From Bacteroidales bacterium (GTDB taxonomy: Bacteria; Bacteroidota; Bacteroidia; Bacteroidales; UBA932): a stretch of DNA of 64,000 nucleotides. This document shows positions 1 to 9,402 of the stretch, one piece after another. The stretch is from positions 1 to 64,000 of the forward strand of contig JAFZUX010000009.1 of the NCBI GenBank assembly GCA_017618115.1, written 5' to 3'. The translations under genes were made by a program, and so were the position numbers. Each line of letters begins with the position of its first letter. Position 1 is the first letter of the stretch. The notes below the pieces were generated by a model. That model saw only the letters and a program-made list of their open reading frames with translations. It searched no databases and had not been told where the DNA came from.

Positions 1-35
1 GAGCAATACTAATAGCCCGAAGACTTCATACGATA
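1..35 (+). rRNA. 23S rRNA, extreme 3' end (partial)
   Basis: The first bases (GAGCAATACTAATAGCCCGA) match the conserved 3' end of bacterial 23S rRNA, and a 5S gene follows about 80 bases later in the usual operon order. The rest of the gene lies outside the window. The exact 3' end is approximate. Confidence 0.8.
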
Positions 36-112
36 CAATTTTCTTTTAGTTCTCTGACTGTTTTTCTCTCTACGATTTACCGGTTAATTAACGCCGAGTT
101 AGAAAGTTAATT

Positions 113-225
<113 letters not shown>

Positions 226-226
226 C

Positions 227-263
227 AAAAAGCTCTTCAGTGAAAACTGAAGAGCTTTTTTTG
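227..263 (+). terminator. Intrinsic terminator of the rRNA operon
   Basis: A perfect 10-bp stem (AGCTCTTCAG at 231-240 with CTGAAGAGCT at 247-256) closes a 6-base loop and is followed by a run of T, with a matching A run in front. It lies directly after 5S. The A run could also serve as a T tail for the convergent trmD on the minus strand. Confidence 0.9.
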
Positions 264-297
264 TTGGCGGCCTGCCGCCTATTCCTTTTTTTGTTAC

Positions 298-1008
298 CTA
301 TTTCAGTAATTCCGGGCGGAGGGCTTTGGTACGGGCAAGTGCTTGCTCGTCTTGCCACTTAGATATCTTGTTGTGGTCTCCGCTTAGGAGTACATCGGGA
401 ACCTTCCAGCCTTTGAAGTTGGCGGGACGGGTATAGACCGGCGGTGAAAGAAGGGAGTTCTGATAACTGTCCGTAAGGGCGGAGGTTTCATCTGTGAGAG
501 CTCCCGGTATCAATCTTACAAGAGTGTCCGTTATTGCGGCGGCGGCAATCTCGCCTCCGCTTAGTACATAGTTGCCTATTGATATCTCTTTGGTTATCAG
601 GTGTTCACGGATTCGGTGATCTATCCCTTTATAGTGGCCGCAAAGGAGAATAAGGTTCTTTTTCAGAGAGAGTGTGTTGGCCATAGGCTGGTCAAACTGC
701 TCACCATCGGGAGAAAGGAAAATGACTTCATCATATTTGCGCTGCTTGGTGAGAGCTGTAATTGCCTTATAGATAGGCTCTACCATCAATACCATACCTG
801 CACTTCCGCCATAACTGTAATCGTCAATCTTGCGGTATTTACCTGTGGCATAGTCTCTTATATCGTGAACTTCAATGTAAACCAAGCCCTTGTCTCTGGC
901 TCTTTTTACAATGGAATGATTGAGCGGACTTTCCAGCAGTTGGGGTACTCCGCTAATGATGTCTATTCTGAGAGAGCCTCTCTTTCTGATGTATTTGCCT
1001 TTTGCCAT
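298..1008 (-). CDS. trmD: tRNA (guanine-37-N1)-methyltransferase TrmD
   Basis: TrmD methylates G37 of tRNAs from S-adenosylmethionine, next to the anticodon, and so prevents +1 frameshifting. The 236-residue protein shows the SPOUT-class family sequence: RIDIISG near the N-terminus, [11 protein letters not shown] at about 62-72, [11 protein letters not shown] at 100-110, LCGHYKGID at 122-130 (the trefoil-knot SAM site) and the C-terminal [13 protein letters not shown]. The candidate catalytic Asp in SALTDS (about 180) is present. One oddity is Asn146 in [11 protein letters not shown], where the family nearly always has Asp. The N-terminus runs about 11 basic residues longer than usual, but no other Met is available before the conserved RIDII. 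Transcribed alone, divergent from the DUF349 gene. Confidence 0.95.
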   Translation of the reverse strand: MAKGKYIRKRGSLRIDIISGVPQLLESPLNHSIVKRARDKGLVYIEVHDIRDYATGKYRKIDDYSYGGSAGMVLMVEPIYKAITALTKQRKYDEVIFLSPDGEQFDQPMANTLSLKKNLILLCGHYKGIDHRIREHLITKEISIGNYVLSGGEIAAAAITDTLVRLIPGALTDETSALTDSYQNSLLSPPVYTRPANFKGWKVPDVLLSGDHNKISKWQDEQALARTKALRPELLK

Positions 1009-1013
1009 ATAGG

Positions 1014-1021
1014 CAAAGATA
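1014..1021 (-). promoter_or_regulatory. Bacteroidetes -7 element for trmD
   Basis: On the minus strand this reads TATCTTTG, matching the consensus TAnnTTTG. It ends only 5 bases before the trmD ATG, so the message would be nearly leaderless. The -33 element is not obvious. Confidence 0.6.
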
Positions 1022-1055
1022 ACGCTTTTGTAACACTATATATCGCTTTTTTAGT

Positions 1056-1063
1056 TATATTTG
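1056..1063 (+). promoter_or_regulatory. Bacteroidetes -7 element for the DUF349-yidC-yggS operon
   Basis: TATATTTG matches TAnnTTTG and lies 39 bases before the ATG at 1103, in the divergent gap with trmD. A TTTG at 1027-1030 could be the -33 element, although the 25-base spacing is long. Confidence 0.55.
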
Positions 1064-1102
1064 TCTCCACGCAATTTTTAAGTACATATTAATACAATTC
1101 TA

Positions 1103-2905
1103 ATGGAAGAAAAGACTACCGCTTTAAATGCGATTGCTGAGCAGGGTGAAGCAGCTCAGAATGAGGAGCAAGCGCAGGAGATTCTAGATGAAAAGACAGA
1201 TTTGTCTGAAAAATCTCTGAATGAGATACTCTCGTTATTTGAAAAGATGATTGAAAAGGGAGATCAGCAGGCTCTTTACAAGTTTGCGGAACCAATCAAG
1301 GCCGCTTTCTATAAAGTGCTTCGCAGAGAAAAGATTGCATCAGGTGCTTTTGTAGAGCCGGGACAGCCTGAGAATCAGAGCAATCCTTTTGAGGAGGTTG
1401 AGAAGGCCTTTAAGGATCTTTACTCACGATACAAACTCTCTCGTTCAAGTTTCAATCAGGAGATGCAGACAAAGAAGGAGGAGAATCTCGTCCAAAAGAT
1501 GGCCATCATTGAGGCTATAAACAATCTTTTGGAAAAGGCGGAAGATATGAACCATACTCTCCCTACATTCAGAGAGTTACAGGCTAAATGGAAATCTATC
1601 GGGAGTGTGCCTCAAGAGAAAGCGCGCCAGGTGTGGGAGCAGTATAACCACACAATGGAGAAGTTCTATGACTTCCTCAAGATAAACAAAGACTTTAGAG
1701 ATCTGGACTTTAAGAAGAACCTCGAGGCTAAGACCGAGCTATGTGTAAAGGCGGAAAAACTTGTAGATGACAAGGATGCGATTAAGGCCTTTAACGAGCT
1801 TCAGAAACTTCATGAGGAGTGGAAGGAGCTGGGTCCGGTTTCAAAGGAGAAGAGAGAGGAGATTTGGCTGAGATTCAGGGAGGCAACGTCAAAAATCAAT
1901 AAGAAACAGCAGGAGTACTTCTCAAATCTGAAGGAGGAGCAGAAGAGCAATCTTAAGGCTAAAAATGATCTTTGCGCTCTGGCGGAAGAGATTGTTTCTT
2001 CAATGGAAAAGATAGAGCCGGGTCAATGGAATCCTCTGACTAAGAAGATGGAAGAGCTTCAGCAGAAGTGGAAGAGTATTGGTTTTGCATCCAAGAAGGA
2101 CAATCAGAAAATCTATGACAGATTCCGCTCTGCATGCGATAAGTTCTACCAGGCGAAGCGTCAGTTCTACTCTAATTTTAAGGATATTATGCAGGAGAAT
2201 CTCCGCCGTAAGGAGGAGCTTTGCGAGCAGGCGGAGAAGATTAAAGACAGCCAGGATTGGAAGAAGGCAACAGACCAACTCATTAATCTTCAGAATGTTT
2301 GGAAGACGATAGGCCCTGTTGCAAGAAAACAGTCTGATGCGGTATGGAAGAGATTCCGTGCAGCGTGTGACGAGTTCTTCGCAAATAAGGCAAATCATTT
2401 TGGCAGCGAAGGCGAGAAGTTTGAGGAGAACCTCAAGGCTAAAAAGGCTCTTATTGAGGAGATTGAGAACTACCAGAGCCAGGGAGGAGATTCTGATAAG
2501 GCTGCTTTGGATGAGTTCCTCAACAAGTGGAATTCTATTGGATTTGTTCCGTTCAAGGAGAAAGAGGCTTTGCAGAAGGCTTACGATGCAGCTCTGAATA
2601 AGCACTTTGAGGCAATCAGGGATATTGACGCGGAGAAGAAATTGGGACGTATCCGTCGTCTTATCACTGACGCTAAGACCTCAGGAAAGGGAGACCGCGG
2701 AATAAGAGTTGAAAGAGAGAAGCTCCTTAACAAGTTCCATAAACTTGAGACGGATATTGCTACCCTTGAGAACAATATGGGCTTCTTTGCAAAGAGTAAG
2801 AATGCAGATAAGCTAATTGAGGAGATTAAGCAGAAGATAGAGGCTGGACGTCAGGAACTTAAGTCTCTGGAGCAGAAGATTAAAATGATAGACAAAGAGT
2901 TTTAG
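1103..2905 (+). CDS. DUF349 repeat protein
   Basis: A 600-residue, highly charged, largely helical cytoplasmic protein. It carries five copies of the DUF349 unit, recognisable by the recurring LQxxWKxIG motif (for example LQAKWKSIGSVP, LHEEWKELGPVS, LQQKWKSIGFAS, LQNVWKTIGPVA and FLNKWNSIGFVP), each followed by a helix of the R/K-F-R-x-A-x-D type. No signal peptide or membrane segment is visible. Proteins of this type are widespread in Bacteroidetes and their biochemical role is not established. The C-terminal ~60 residues are predicted coiled coil (repeating K/E-rich heptads). It is 2 bases upstream of yidC, so the two are likely co-transcribed. Confidence 0.85.
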   Translation: MEEKTTALNAIAEQGEAAQNEEQAQEILDEKTDLSEKSLNEILSLFEKMIEKGDQQALYKFAEPIKAAFYKVLRREKIASGAFVEPGQPENQSNPFEEVEKAFKDLYSRYKLSRSSFNQEMQTKKEENLVQKMAIIEAINNLLEKAEDMNHTLPTFRELQAKWKSIGSVPQEKARQVWEQYNHTMEKFYDFLKINKDFRDLDFKKNLEAKTELCVKAEKLVDDKDAIKAFNELQKLHEEWKELGPVSKEKREEIWLRFREATSKINKKQQEYFSNLKEEQKSNLKAKNDLCALAEEIVSSMEKIEPGQWNPLTKKMEELQQKWKSIGFASKKDNQKIYDRFRSACDKFYQAKRQFYSNFKDIMQENLRRKEELCEQAEKIKDSQDWKKATDQLINLQNVWKTIGPVARKQSDAVWKRFRAACDEFFANKANHFGSEGEKFEENLKAKKALIEEIENYQSQGGDSDKAALDEFLNKWNSIGFVPFKEKEALQKAYDAALNKHFEAIRDIDAEKKLGRIRRLITDAKTSGKGDRGIRVEREKLLNKFHKLETDIATLENNMGFFAKSKNADKLIEEIKQKIEAGRQELKSLEQKIKMIDKEF

Positions 2906-2907
2906 AG

Positions 2908-4824
2908 ATGCAGAAAAATACGGTCTTGGGATTCGTCCTTATTGGATTGATTCTCATAGGTTTCAGTTGGTATAACTCATACAATTTCAAGAAACAGGCA
3001 AGAGAGGCCTTTCTGAAAGATTCTCTTGCAAGAATTGAAGCCCTTACAAACCCCAGAGTAGCAGACTCTTTAAGAGTTGCGGACTCTATCAGAAACGTTC
3101 GCCTGGGTATTGTTGAAGATAAACAGATACCGGCAGATACGGCAATGGTAACCCCTGCTGCAGAGGAGGTTATAGCAGGCCCAACCTACACTGATTCTCT
3201 TCTGGAAATGTCTAAAGATATTCCTGAGGAGTTCTATGTTCTTGAAAACAATAAACTTAAGATTGAGTTTACAACAAAGGGAGCTCAGATTAGAAGTGCA
3301 CTTGTTAAGGATTACTTCACTTATGACAGTGCTGCGCTCTATCTGGTTAAGGAGAACTACTCCAATATGGCTCTCTCCTTCTTTACAAATCAGAAGATTA
3401 GCACAAATGCCTTTGCATTTAACGTGGAGTCCCGGACGGACAGTTCAATCACTTTCCGTCTGCCGTTTGTAGACGGTTCCTCTGTGGACTTTGTCTACAA
3501 ACTTCCCGCAGATTCCTATATGCTTGATTTCAATATTGTTACAAATGGTCTGGCTGCAAAACTTGCAAACAACGCCACCCGTTTTGACCTGGATTGGGCA
3601 TTGAGGATTTCCAGATTTGAGAAGGGTTTTGACAACGAGAAGAATTACTCTACGGTAAACTTCAAATATCCTGAAGATAAGTCTGTTGAGGACTTGGGAA
3701 TGCGTAAGAACGAGAGCGAGAAAAAGATAACTACCCGTCTCTCATGGTTTGCATTCCACCAGCAGTTCTTCTCCGCAATACTGAAGTCTGACGATAACTT
3801 CACAAGCGGTTCACTTGCATACAAGTTCCTTGCTCCTGACAATGAGGAGAAAGCGCTCTTTGACTGCGCTGCAAATATGCAGATGGATTACGGTAGGGGT
3901 GAGGATGTAAACATACCTCTCCACTTCTACTTCGGTCCGAACCTCTACAAGGAACTCAAGAGTTATGACAGTGGTTTTGAGAAGATTATCCCGATGGGTA
4001 AACACATCATAGGTTGGATTAACCGTGTGATAATCATTAACACCTTTGACTTCCTTCGCCGCTTCATCTCCAGTTACGGTATTATCATTTTGATAATGAC
4101 CATACTGCTTAAGCTGGTGCTTACTCCTCTTACTTTCAAGTCTTATCTCTCTTCTGCAAAGATGAGAGTCTTAAAGCCTGAGATTGAGAAGATTAATAAG
4201 AAGTATCCTCGTAAGGAGGATGCTATGAAGAAGCAGCAGGAGACAATGGCGCTCTACCACAAGACGGGAGTGAACATGATGGGAGGCTGTCTGCCTATGT
4301 TGCTGCAGATTCCTATCCTCTTTGCAATGTTCCGCTTCTTCCCTGTATCCTTTGAGTTACGTCAGCATCCGTTCCTCTGGGCTCAGGATTTGAGCGGATA
4401 CGATTCCATTTTGGATTTGAGTTTCAATATCCCTATGTACGGTAACCACGTCAGTCTCTTTGCAATACTGATGGCCGTATCTATGTACCTCTACTCCAAG
4501 ATGAATATGAACCAGATGCCGGATACCGGTCAGATGGCGGGTATGAGGGGAATGCAACTCTACTTTATGCCAATCTTCATGCTGGTTCTCTGTAACAACT
4601 TCTCTGCAGGTTTGAGTTACTACTATATGCTCTCCAACTTTATCTCTATAGGTCAGAACTGGGTGATTCGCAAATACTTTGTTGATGAGGAGAAACTCTA
4701 TCAGCAACTCAAGTCAAAAGCTGAATCTGCAAAACCTAAGAAGAAATCCAAGTGGAGAGAGAGAATGGATCAGATGATTAAGGAGCAGGAGAGACTACAA
4801 CGTGAAAGACAAAGTAAAAGATAA
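2908..4824 (+). CDS. yidC: Membrane protein insertase YidC
   Basis: YidC inserts and folds inner-membrane proteins alone or with SecYEG. The 638-residue length fits Gram-negative YidC with a large periplasmic domain. Visible features are an N-terminal signal-anchor (about 7-24), a beta-rich periplasmic region (about 100-350), and the conserved five-helix insertase core from about 370 to 600. The core includes GIIILIMTILLKLVLTPLTFK and the MMGGCLPMLLQIPILFAMFR hairpin. A basic C-terminal tail (KPKKKSKWRERM) follows, as in forms that contact ribosomes. Its stop codon overlaps the yggS start by one base (TAATG). Confidence 0.97.
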   Translation: MQKNTVLGFVLIGLILIGFSWYNSYNFKKQAREAFLKDSLARIEALTNPRVADSLRVADSIRNVRLGIVEDKQIPADTAMVTPAAEEVIAGPTYTDSLLEMSKDIPEEFYVLENNKLKIEFTTKGAQIRSALVKDYFTYDSAALYLVKENYSNMALSFFTNQKISTNAFAFNVESRTDSSITFRLPFVDGSSVDFVYKLPADSYMLDFNIVTNGLAAKLANNATRFDLDWALRISRFEKGFDNEKNYSTVNFKYPEDKSVEDLGMRKNESEKKITTRLSWFAFHQQFFSAILKSDDNFTSGSLAYKFLAPDNEEKALFDCAANMQMDYGRGEDVNIPLHFYFGPNLYKELKSYDSGFEKIIPMGKHIIGWINRVIIINTFDFLRRFISSYGIIILIMTILLKLVLTPLTFKSYLSSAKMRVLKPEIEKINKKYPRKEDAMKKQQETMALYHKTGVNMMGGCLPMLLQIPILFAMFRFFPVSFELRQHPFLWAQDLSGYDSILDLSFNIPMYGNHVSLFAILMAVSMYLYSKMNMNQMPDTGQMAGMRGMQLYFMPIFMLVLCNNFSAGLSYYYMLSNFISIGQNWVIRKYFVDEEKLYQQLKSKAESAKPKKKSKWRERMDQMIKEQERLQRERQSKR

Positions 4825-5489
4825 TGGACATTAAAGAGAATATACATCAGATAAGGAAGGAACTCCCTTCAGGCGTGAGACTTGCAGCTGTCTCAAAGTT
4901 CCAGAGCAACGAGAAGATAATGGAGGCTTACGAGGCCGGTCAGAGAATTTTTGCAGAGAACCGTCCTCAGGAGTTTGAGCAGAAAGTCAAATCTCTACCG
5001 GAGGATATTCAGTGGCATTTCGTGGGCCATCTTCAGAGCAACAAGATAAAGATGGTTGCTCCGTATGCCGCTCTTATTCACTCAGTTGATACGGAGAAAC
5101 TTCTCTATGAACTGGAGGATTACGCAGGTAAAAACGGACTTCATCTGAAGGTTCTTTTGGAGATGTTCATTGCAAAGGAGGAGACAAAGCAGGGTTTCTC
5201 ATTCAAAGAGGTTGAAGATTTGCTTGAAAGACTCAGAGAGAATCCTCTTAAGAACGTAACCATCTGCGGATTAATGGGTATGGCAACTCTTACGGATGAC
5301 ACCGTGGAGATTACCAAAGAGTTCGCACTCCTATACAGTTTCTTTGCAAGGATGAAGCAGCGTCATCTTCAGATGACTGAGTTTAAGGAGTTATCAATGG
5401 GTATGAGCCTGGACTACAAGATTGCAATGCTCCAGGGCAGTACCATTATTCGTCTGGGAAGCAAGATCTTCGGACCTAGAGAAGTTTAA
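4824..5489 (+). CDS. yggS: YggS/PROSC-family PLP homeostasis protein
   Basis: A 221-residue fold-type III PLP-binding protein of the YggS/PLPBP family, which buffers free pyridoxal phosphate rather than catalysing a known reaction. The PLP lysine is in LAAVSKFQ (about residue 26). The family motifs ENRPQEFEQK, WHFVGHLQSNK, IHSVD, CGLMGMATL, LSMGMSLDYKIAM and LGSKIFGPRE follow in order. The start overlaps the yidC stop. At the 3' end its TAA lies in the 4-base TTAA shared with the dapF stop on the opposite strand. Confidence 0.93.
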   Translation: MDIKENIHQIRKELPSGVRLAAVSKFQSNEKIMEAYEAGQRIFAENRPQEFEQKVKSLPEDIQWHFVGHLQSNKIKMVAPYAALIHSVDTEKLLYELEDYAGKNGLHLKVLLEMFIAKEETKQGFSFKEVEDLLERLRENPLKNVTICGLMGMATLTDDTVEITKEFALLYSFFARMKQRHLQMTEFKELSMGMSLDYKIAMLQGSTIIRLGSKIFGPREV

Positions 5490-6283
5490 ATCTCCACGTC
5501 ACACTCAAAAACGAGAGTTGCCGGACCGGTAAGGTAAACATCCGTAAACTCTTTCTTATCAGAAACAACGGCCTCAACGCTCAGGTTACCGCCTCTGGCT
5601 TTGAGGTCGTATTTTATTCTGTTTCCTTTAATGGAAGCAGGCTTAACTCCCGCAATGCAAGCCACAATGGCAGAGGCGGTTGCACCGGTTCCGCAGGCAA
5701 AGGTTTCCGCCTCCACGCCTCTCTCATAGGTGCGGATTTTAAGGTGTTTATCCTCAACCTCTATAAAGTTTACGTTGGTTCCACCCTCAAAGTAGTATCT
5801 CCAATATTTACCCTTGACATCTACAGGGTAGTTGTCCAGATCCTTTACAAACTCCACGTAGTGAGGAGAGCCGGTATCCAAAAAGTAAGACTTACGTCCA
5901 ATCTTCTTGCACTCGGAAACATCTCTCATCTTGAGTTTTACAATGCGGCAATTACCTTTTCTCTTTAATACTTCTGCACGATGGTAGCCGTCAATTGCCT
6001 CAAATTCAAACTTTTTAATTCCCATCATATCTGCAAAGGCAACAATGCAGCGTCCTCCGTTTCCGCACATTGAACCCTCCTTTCCGTCTGCATTGAAATA
6101 ACGCATGGAAAAGTCATATTTCTTGCTCTTTCCCAGAAGCATAAGTCCGTCTGAACCAATGCCGAAACGGCGGTCACACAGACGGTTTATCTGTTTGGTT
6201 GTAAGTTTCAGTTGTCCTTTGCGGTTATCCAGTACTACGAAGTCATTGCCCGCTCCCTGGAATTTGTAAATATGGAGTTTCAT
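5486..6283 (-). CDS. dapF: Diaminopimelate epimerase
   Basis: DapF interconverts LL- and meso-diaminopimelate for peptidoglycan and lysine synthesis. The 265-residue protein has the N-terminal KFQGAGNDFVVLDN motif. Both active-site cysteines are visible, one in MCGNGGRC (about 73) and one in FACGTGATASA (about 198). It is the last gene of the minus-strand run surE-lpxB-dapF, with a 4-base gap after lpxB. Lysine made through this route and lysine degraded by the kam cluster at the right end coexist in this organism. Confidence 0.95.
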   Translation of the reverse strand: MKLHIYKFQGAGNDFVVLDNRKGQLKLTTKQINRLCDRRFGIGSDGLMLLGKSKKYDFSMRYFNADGKEGSMCGNGGRCIVAFADMMGIKKFEFEAIDGYHRAEVLKRKGNCRIVKLKMRDVSECKKIGRKSYFLDTGSPHYVEFVKDLDNYPVDVKGKYWRYYFEGGTNVNFIEVEDKHLKIRTYERGVEAETFACGTGATASAIVACIAGVKPASIKGNRIKYDLKARGGNLSVEAVVSDKKEFTDVYLTGPATLVFECDVEI

Positions 6284-6287
6284 ATCT

Positions 6288-7448
6288 CTATTTTGAAAGT
6301 TCGTCTATCATTGCCTGTGCCACCGCTTCAGATGCTCCTCCGCCTCCGAGAAGGTTTCTTACCTCAGCGTACTCCTTAAGCATCTTCTCCCGGTAAGGGG
6401 TATCGTTCAGAAGTCTTTTAACCTCATCTGATATCATCTCAGGGTTGCATTCATGCTGGAGCAACTCTTTGAATATCAGTTTGTCTGCAATAAGGTTGGC
6501 AAGGCTTATATACTTGAGTTTTACCAATGCTTTGGCAATAATGTAGGAGAGTTCGCTGGCGTTGTAGCATACAACCTGAGGTACGCCTACAAGCGCCGCT
6601 TCCAAAGATGCGGTACCGGAACTTATCATTGCCGCATCTGAGTGTTTCATAATGGAATAGGTCTCCCCGTAGATTATGCTCATACAATCTTCACTGAAGC
6701 CGTTTTTGCGTATAATCTCCTGATAGAAAGAGAGTGGGGTGGAGGGAGCTGCTGCAAAAAGGAACTTGTAACCGGGGAAATACTTCATTGTCTTAAGAAG
6801 TACGGGAAGCAGATATGAGATCTCACTCTTTCTGCTGCCGGCAAGTAGTGCAAGGTATTTCTCGTTTGGATTCAGTGATGTTCCGTATTTTGAGTTCATT
6901 CTGTTACAGAAACTCTCCTTGTCCTCATTTATGTAGGGGTATTGGTCTATGCTGTCCAGTAGGGGATTACCCTTGTAAACGGCATCTATCTGCCATCTGT
7001 TTTTGAAGTAATCTACCTCAAACGGGAAGATGATAAAGAGTTTGTCTACATATTTTTTGAGTCTCTTTCCGCGGTTCTCCTTCCAGGCCCATATTTTTGG
7101 TGCTATGTAGTAGAAGACTTTAAATCCCTTGTTGTGAGCAAATTCCGCAATTCTAAAATTGAATCCCGGGTAATCTATTAAGACAACCACATCCGGGTTG
7201 TACTCCAAAATATCTCTTTTACAGTCTTTTAGATTGCTGAAGATCTTCCCGAGTTTGGTTACCACCTCCACAAAACCGTTGACCGCGGTATCTTTATAGT
7301 GGTGGTAGAGCTCTCCGCCCGCCTCCTTCATCAAATCTCCGCCCCAGCATCTGATCTGACAATCAGGGTCTTTGGCTTTGAGTCCCTTAATGAGATTTGA
7401 GCCGTGCAAATCTCCGGAGGCCTCTCCCGCAATCATGTAGTACTTCAT
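6288..7448 (-). CDS. lpxB: Lipid-A-disaccharide synthase
   Basis: LpxB (glycosyltransferase family 19) joins UDP-2,3-diacylglucosamine and lipid X to form the lipid A disaccharide at the inner face of the inner membrane. The 386-residue protein begins with YMIAGEASGDLHGSNLI. It carries the typical DVVVLIDYPGFNFRIAEFA, YYIAPKIWAWKENR, LAGSRKSEI and SSGTASLEAAL motifs. Its presence shows a Gram-negative outer membrane with lipid A. It overlaps the surE stop by 4 bases, which implies translational coupling. Confidence 0.96.
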   Translation of the reverse strand: MKYYMIAGEASGDLHGSNLIKGLKAKDPDCQIRCWGGDLMKEAGGELYHHYKDTAVNGFVEVVTKLGKIFSNLKDCKRDILEYNPDVVVLIDYPGFNFRIAEFAHNKGFKVFYYIAPKIWAWKENRGKRLKKYVDKLFIIFPFEVDYFKNRWQIDAVYKGNPLLDSIDQYPYINEDKESFCNRMNSKYGTSLNPNEKYLALLAGSRKSEISYLLPVLLKTMKYFPGYKFLFAAAPSTPLSFYQEIIRKNGFSEDCMSIIYGETYSIMKHSDAAMISSGTASLEAALVGVPQVVCYNASELSYIIAKALVKLKYISLANLIADKLIFKELLQHECNPEMISDEVKRLLNDTPYREKMLKEYAEVRNLLGGGGASEAVAQAMIDELSK

Positions 7449-8242
7449 ATCTTAATATTCCAAGTGCTTGACAATCTTTTAATTTCCTCATCGTCCGTGG
7501 TGTCCAGTCTGTGAGGTACAATGGTTACGTAACCCTCTTTAAGCAGGGTGTGATCTCCCACCTTATCGCTGTCCTGGTCCAGGAATCTGCCTGATATCCA
7601 ATAATATGGAGTACCTCTGGGCGAGGTGTATCTTTCAAATTCATCTACCCACATTCCCTTTCCCTGGCGGGCAAACTTTACTCCCTTAATATCATTGAGC
7701 GGAATGTTAGGAAAGTTGATATTCAGATAGATACCCTCTTTAGGCGGGTTCTTTAGAACATTTTCTATAATTGAAGGGAAATACTTTTCTACAGCGGTAA
7801 AATCTGCCTCGGGGTTGTGAGAATCCAATGAGAGCGCTACGGAGGTTACGCCGTAAATGGTACCCTCTGCGGTTGCTCCCAGCGTGCCTGAATAGACGGA
7901 TGCGGTTGAGGCATTGGAACCGTGATTTATGCCGGAGATAAGAAGATCCGGCTTGCAGTTTCTGGAGAATACCGTGTTCATTGCCATTTTTACACAGTCT
8001 GCAGGGGTTCCGGTAAAGCTGTAGATTACAATTTTGTTTCCGTTTGCCGCAGTTTTTGTCTCTTCTTCTCTCAGGTAAAGAGGGGTCTCCATTGAGAGCG
8101 CCGCGCTCTTTCCGCTCTGCGGAGTGCGTGGTGCAAAGCCAGTTACGTTACCTACTGCAGAGCATAAATTGATGAGCGTTCTAAACCCCTTTGCGGTATA
8201 GGAGTCATCGTTGGTTAGGAGTATTTCCAATTTTTTCTTCAT
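7445..8242 (-). CDS. surE: 5'/3'-nucleotidase SurE
   Basis: SurE removes phosphate from nucleoside monophosphates and is linked to stress survival. The 265-residue protein starts with the metal-binding LLTNDDSYTAKGF (adjacent Asp pair), followed by SGKSAALS, SGINHGSNASTASVYSGTLGAT (Asn/His ligands) and SVALS. It heads the minus-strand operon surE-lpxB-dapF, a common arrangement in Bacteroidales. Its ATG is 7 bases from a -7 box, so the leader is almost absent. Confidence 0.94.
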   Translation of the reverse strand: MKKKLEILLTNDDSYTAKGFRTLINLCSAVGNVTGFAPRTPQSGKSAALSMETPLYLREEETKTAANGNKIVIYSFTGTPADCVKMAMNTVFSRNCKPDLLISGINHGSNASTASVYSGTLGATAEGTIYGVTSVALSLDSHNPEADFTAVEKYFPSIIENVLKNPPKEGIYLNINFPNIPLNDIKGVKFARQGKGMWVDEFERYTSPRGTPYYWISGRFLDQDSDKVGDHTLLKEGYVTIVPHRLDTTDDEEIKRLSSTWNIKI

Positions 8243-8249
8243 AGCTGCA

Positions 8250-8257
8250 CAAATTTA
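8250..8257 (-). promoter_or_regulatory. Bacteroidetes -7 element for surE-lpxB-dapF
   Basis: On the minus strand this reads TAAATTTG, an exact TAnnTTTG match, 7 bases before the surE ATG. It is back-to-back with the gap promoter at 8279-8286. Confidence 0.65.
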
Positions 8258-8278
8258 GTTAAAATGGACAAAAAATTG

Positions 8279-8286
8279 TAAATTTG
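8279..8286 (+). promoter_or_regulatory. Bacteroidetes -7 element for gap
   Basis: TAAATTTG matches TAnnTTTG exactly, 33 bases before the gap ATG. The leader ends in the A-rich tract AACACATAATAATAAA, typical of highly translated Bacteroidetes genes that lack a Shine-Dalgarno site. Confidence 0.7.
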
Positions 8287-8304
8287 CGCCGCCGAAAATT
8301 CTAA

Positions 8305-9321
<1,017 letters not shown>

Positions 9322-9341
9322 TCAGTAACTCGGCTAGAGTG

Positions 9342-9372
9342 AAAGGAGGGCGTAACAGTCCTCCTTTTTTTC
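9342..9372 (+). terminator. Intrinsic terminator after gap
   Basis: The stem AAAGGAGG (9342-9349) pairs with CCTCCTTT (9360-9367) around a 10-base loop and runs into a T tract ending at about 9372. The next promoter's -7 box starts at 9373. Confidence 0.85.
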
Positions 9373-9380
9373 TATCTTTG
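9373..9380 (+). promoter_or_regulatory. Bacteroidetes -7 element for the HAMP protein-trkH-helicase-dpp4 run
   Basis: TATCTTTG matches TAnnTTTG, 22 bases before the ATG at 9403. It abuts the T tract of the gap terminator, so any -33 element must lie inside the terminator hairpin. Confidence 0.6.
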
Positions 9381-9402
9381 CACCGATTATACAGTTTTGT
9401 GT

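Noticed and set aside
601-1092. A 163-residue plus-strand open frame over trmD
   Set aside because: It is antisense to conserved TrmD motifs, and it runs through the -7 element of the next operon.
2000-2605. A 201-residue Leu-rich minus-strand open frame inside the DUF349 gene
   Set aside because: The Leu-rich content is what the Lys/Glu-rich coiled-coil coding strand gives in reverse; the DUF349 repeats on the plus strand are unmistakable.
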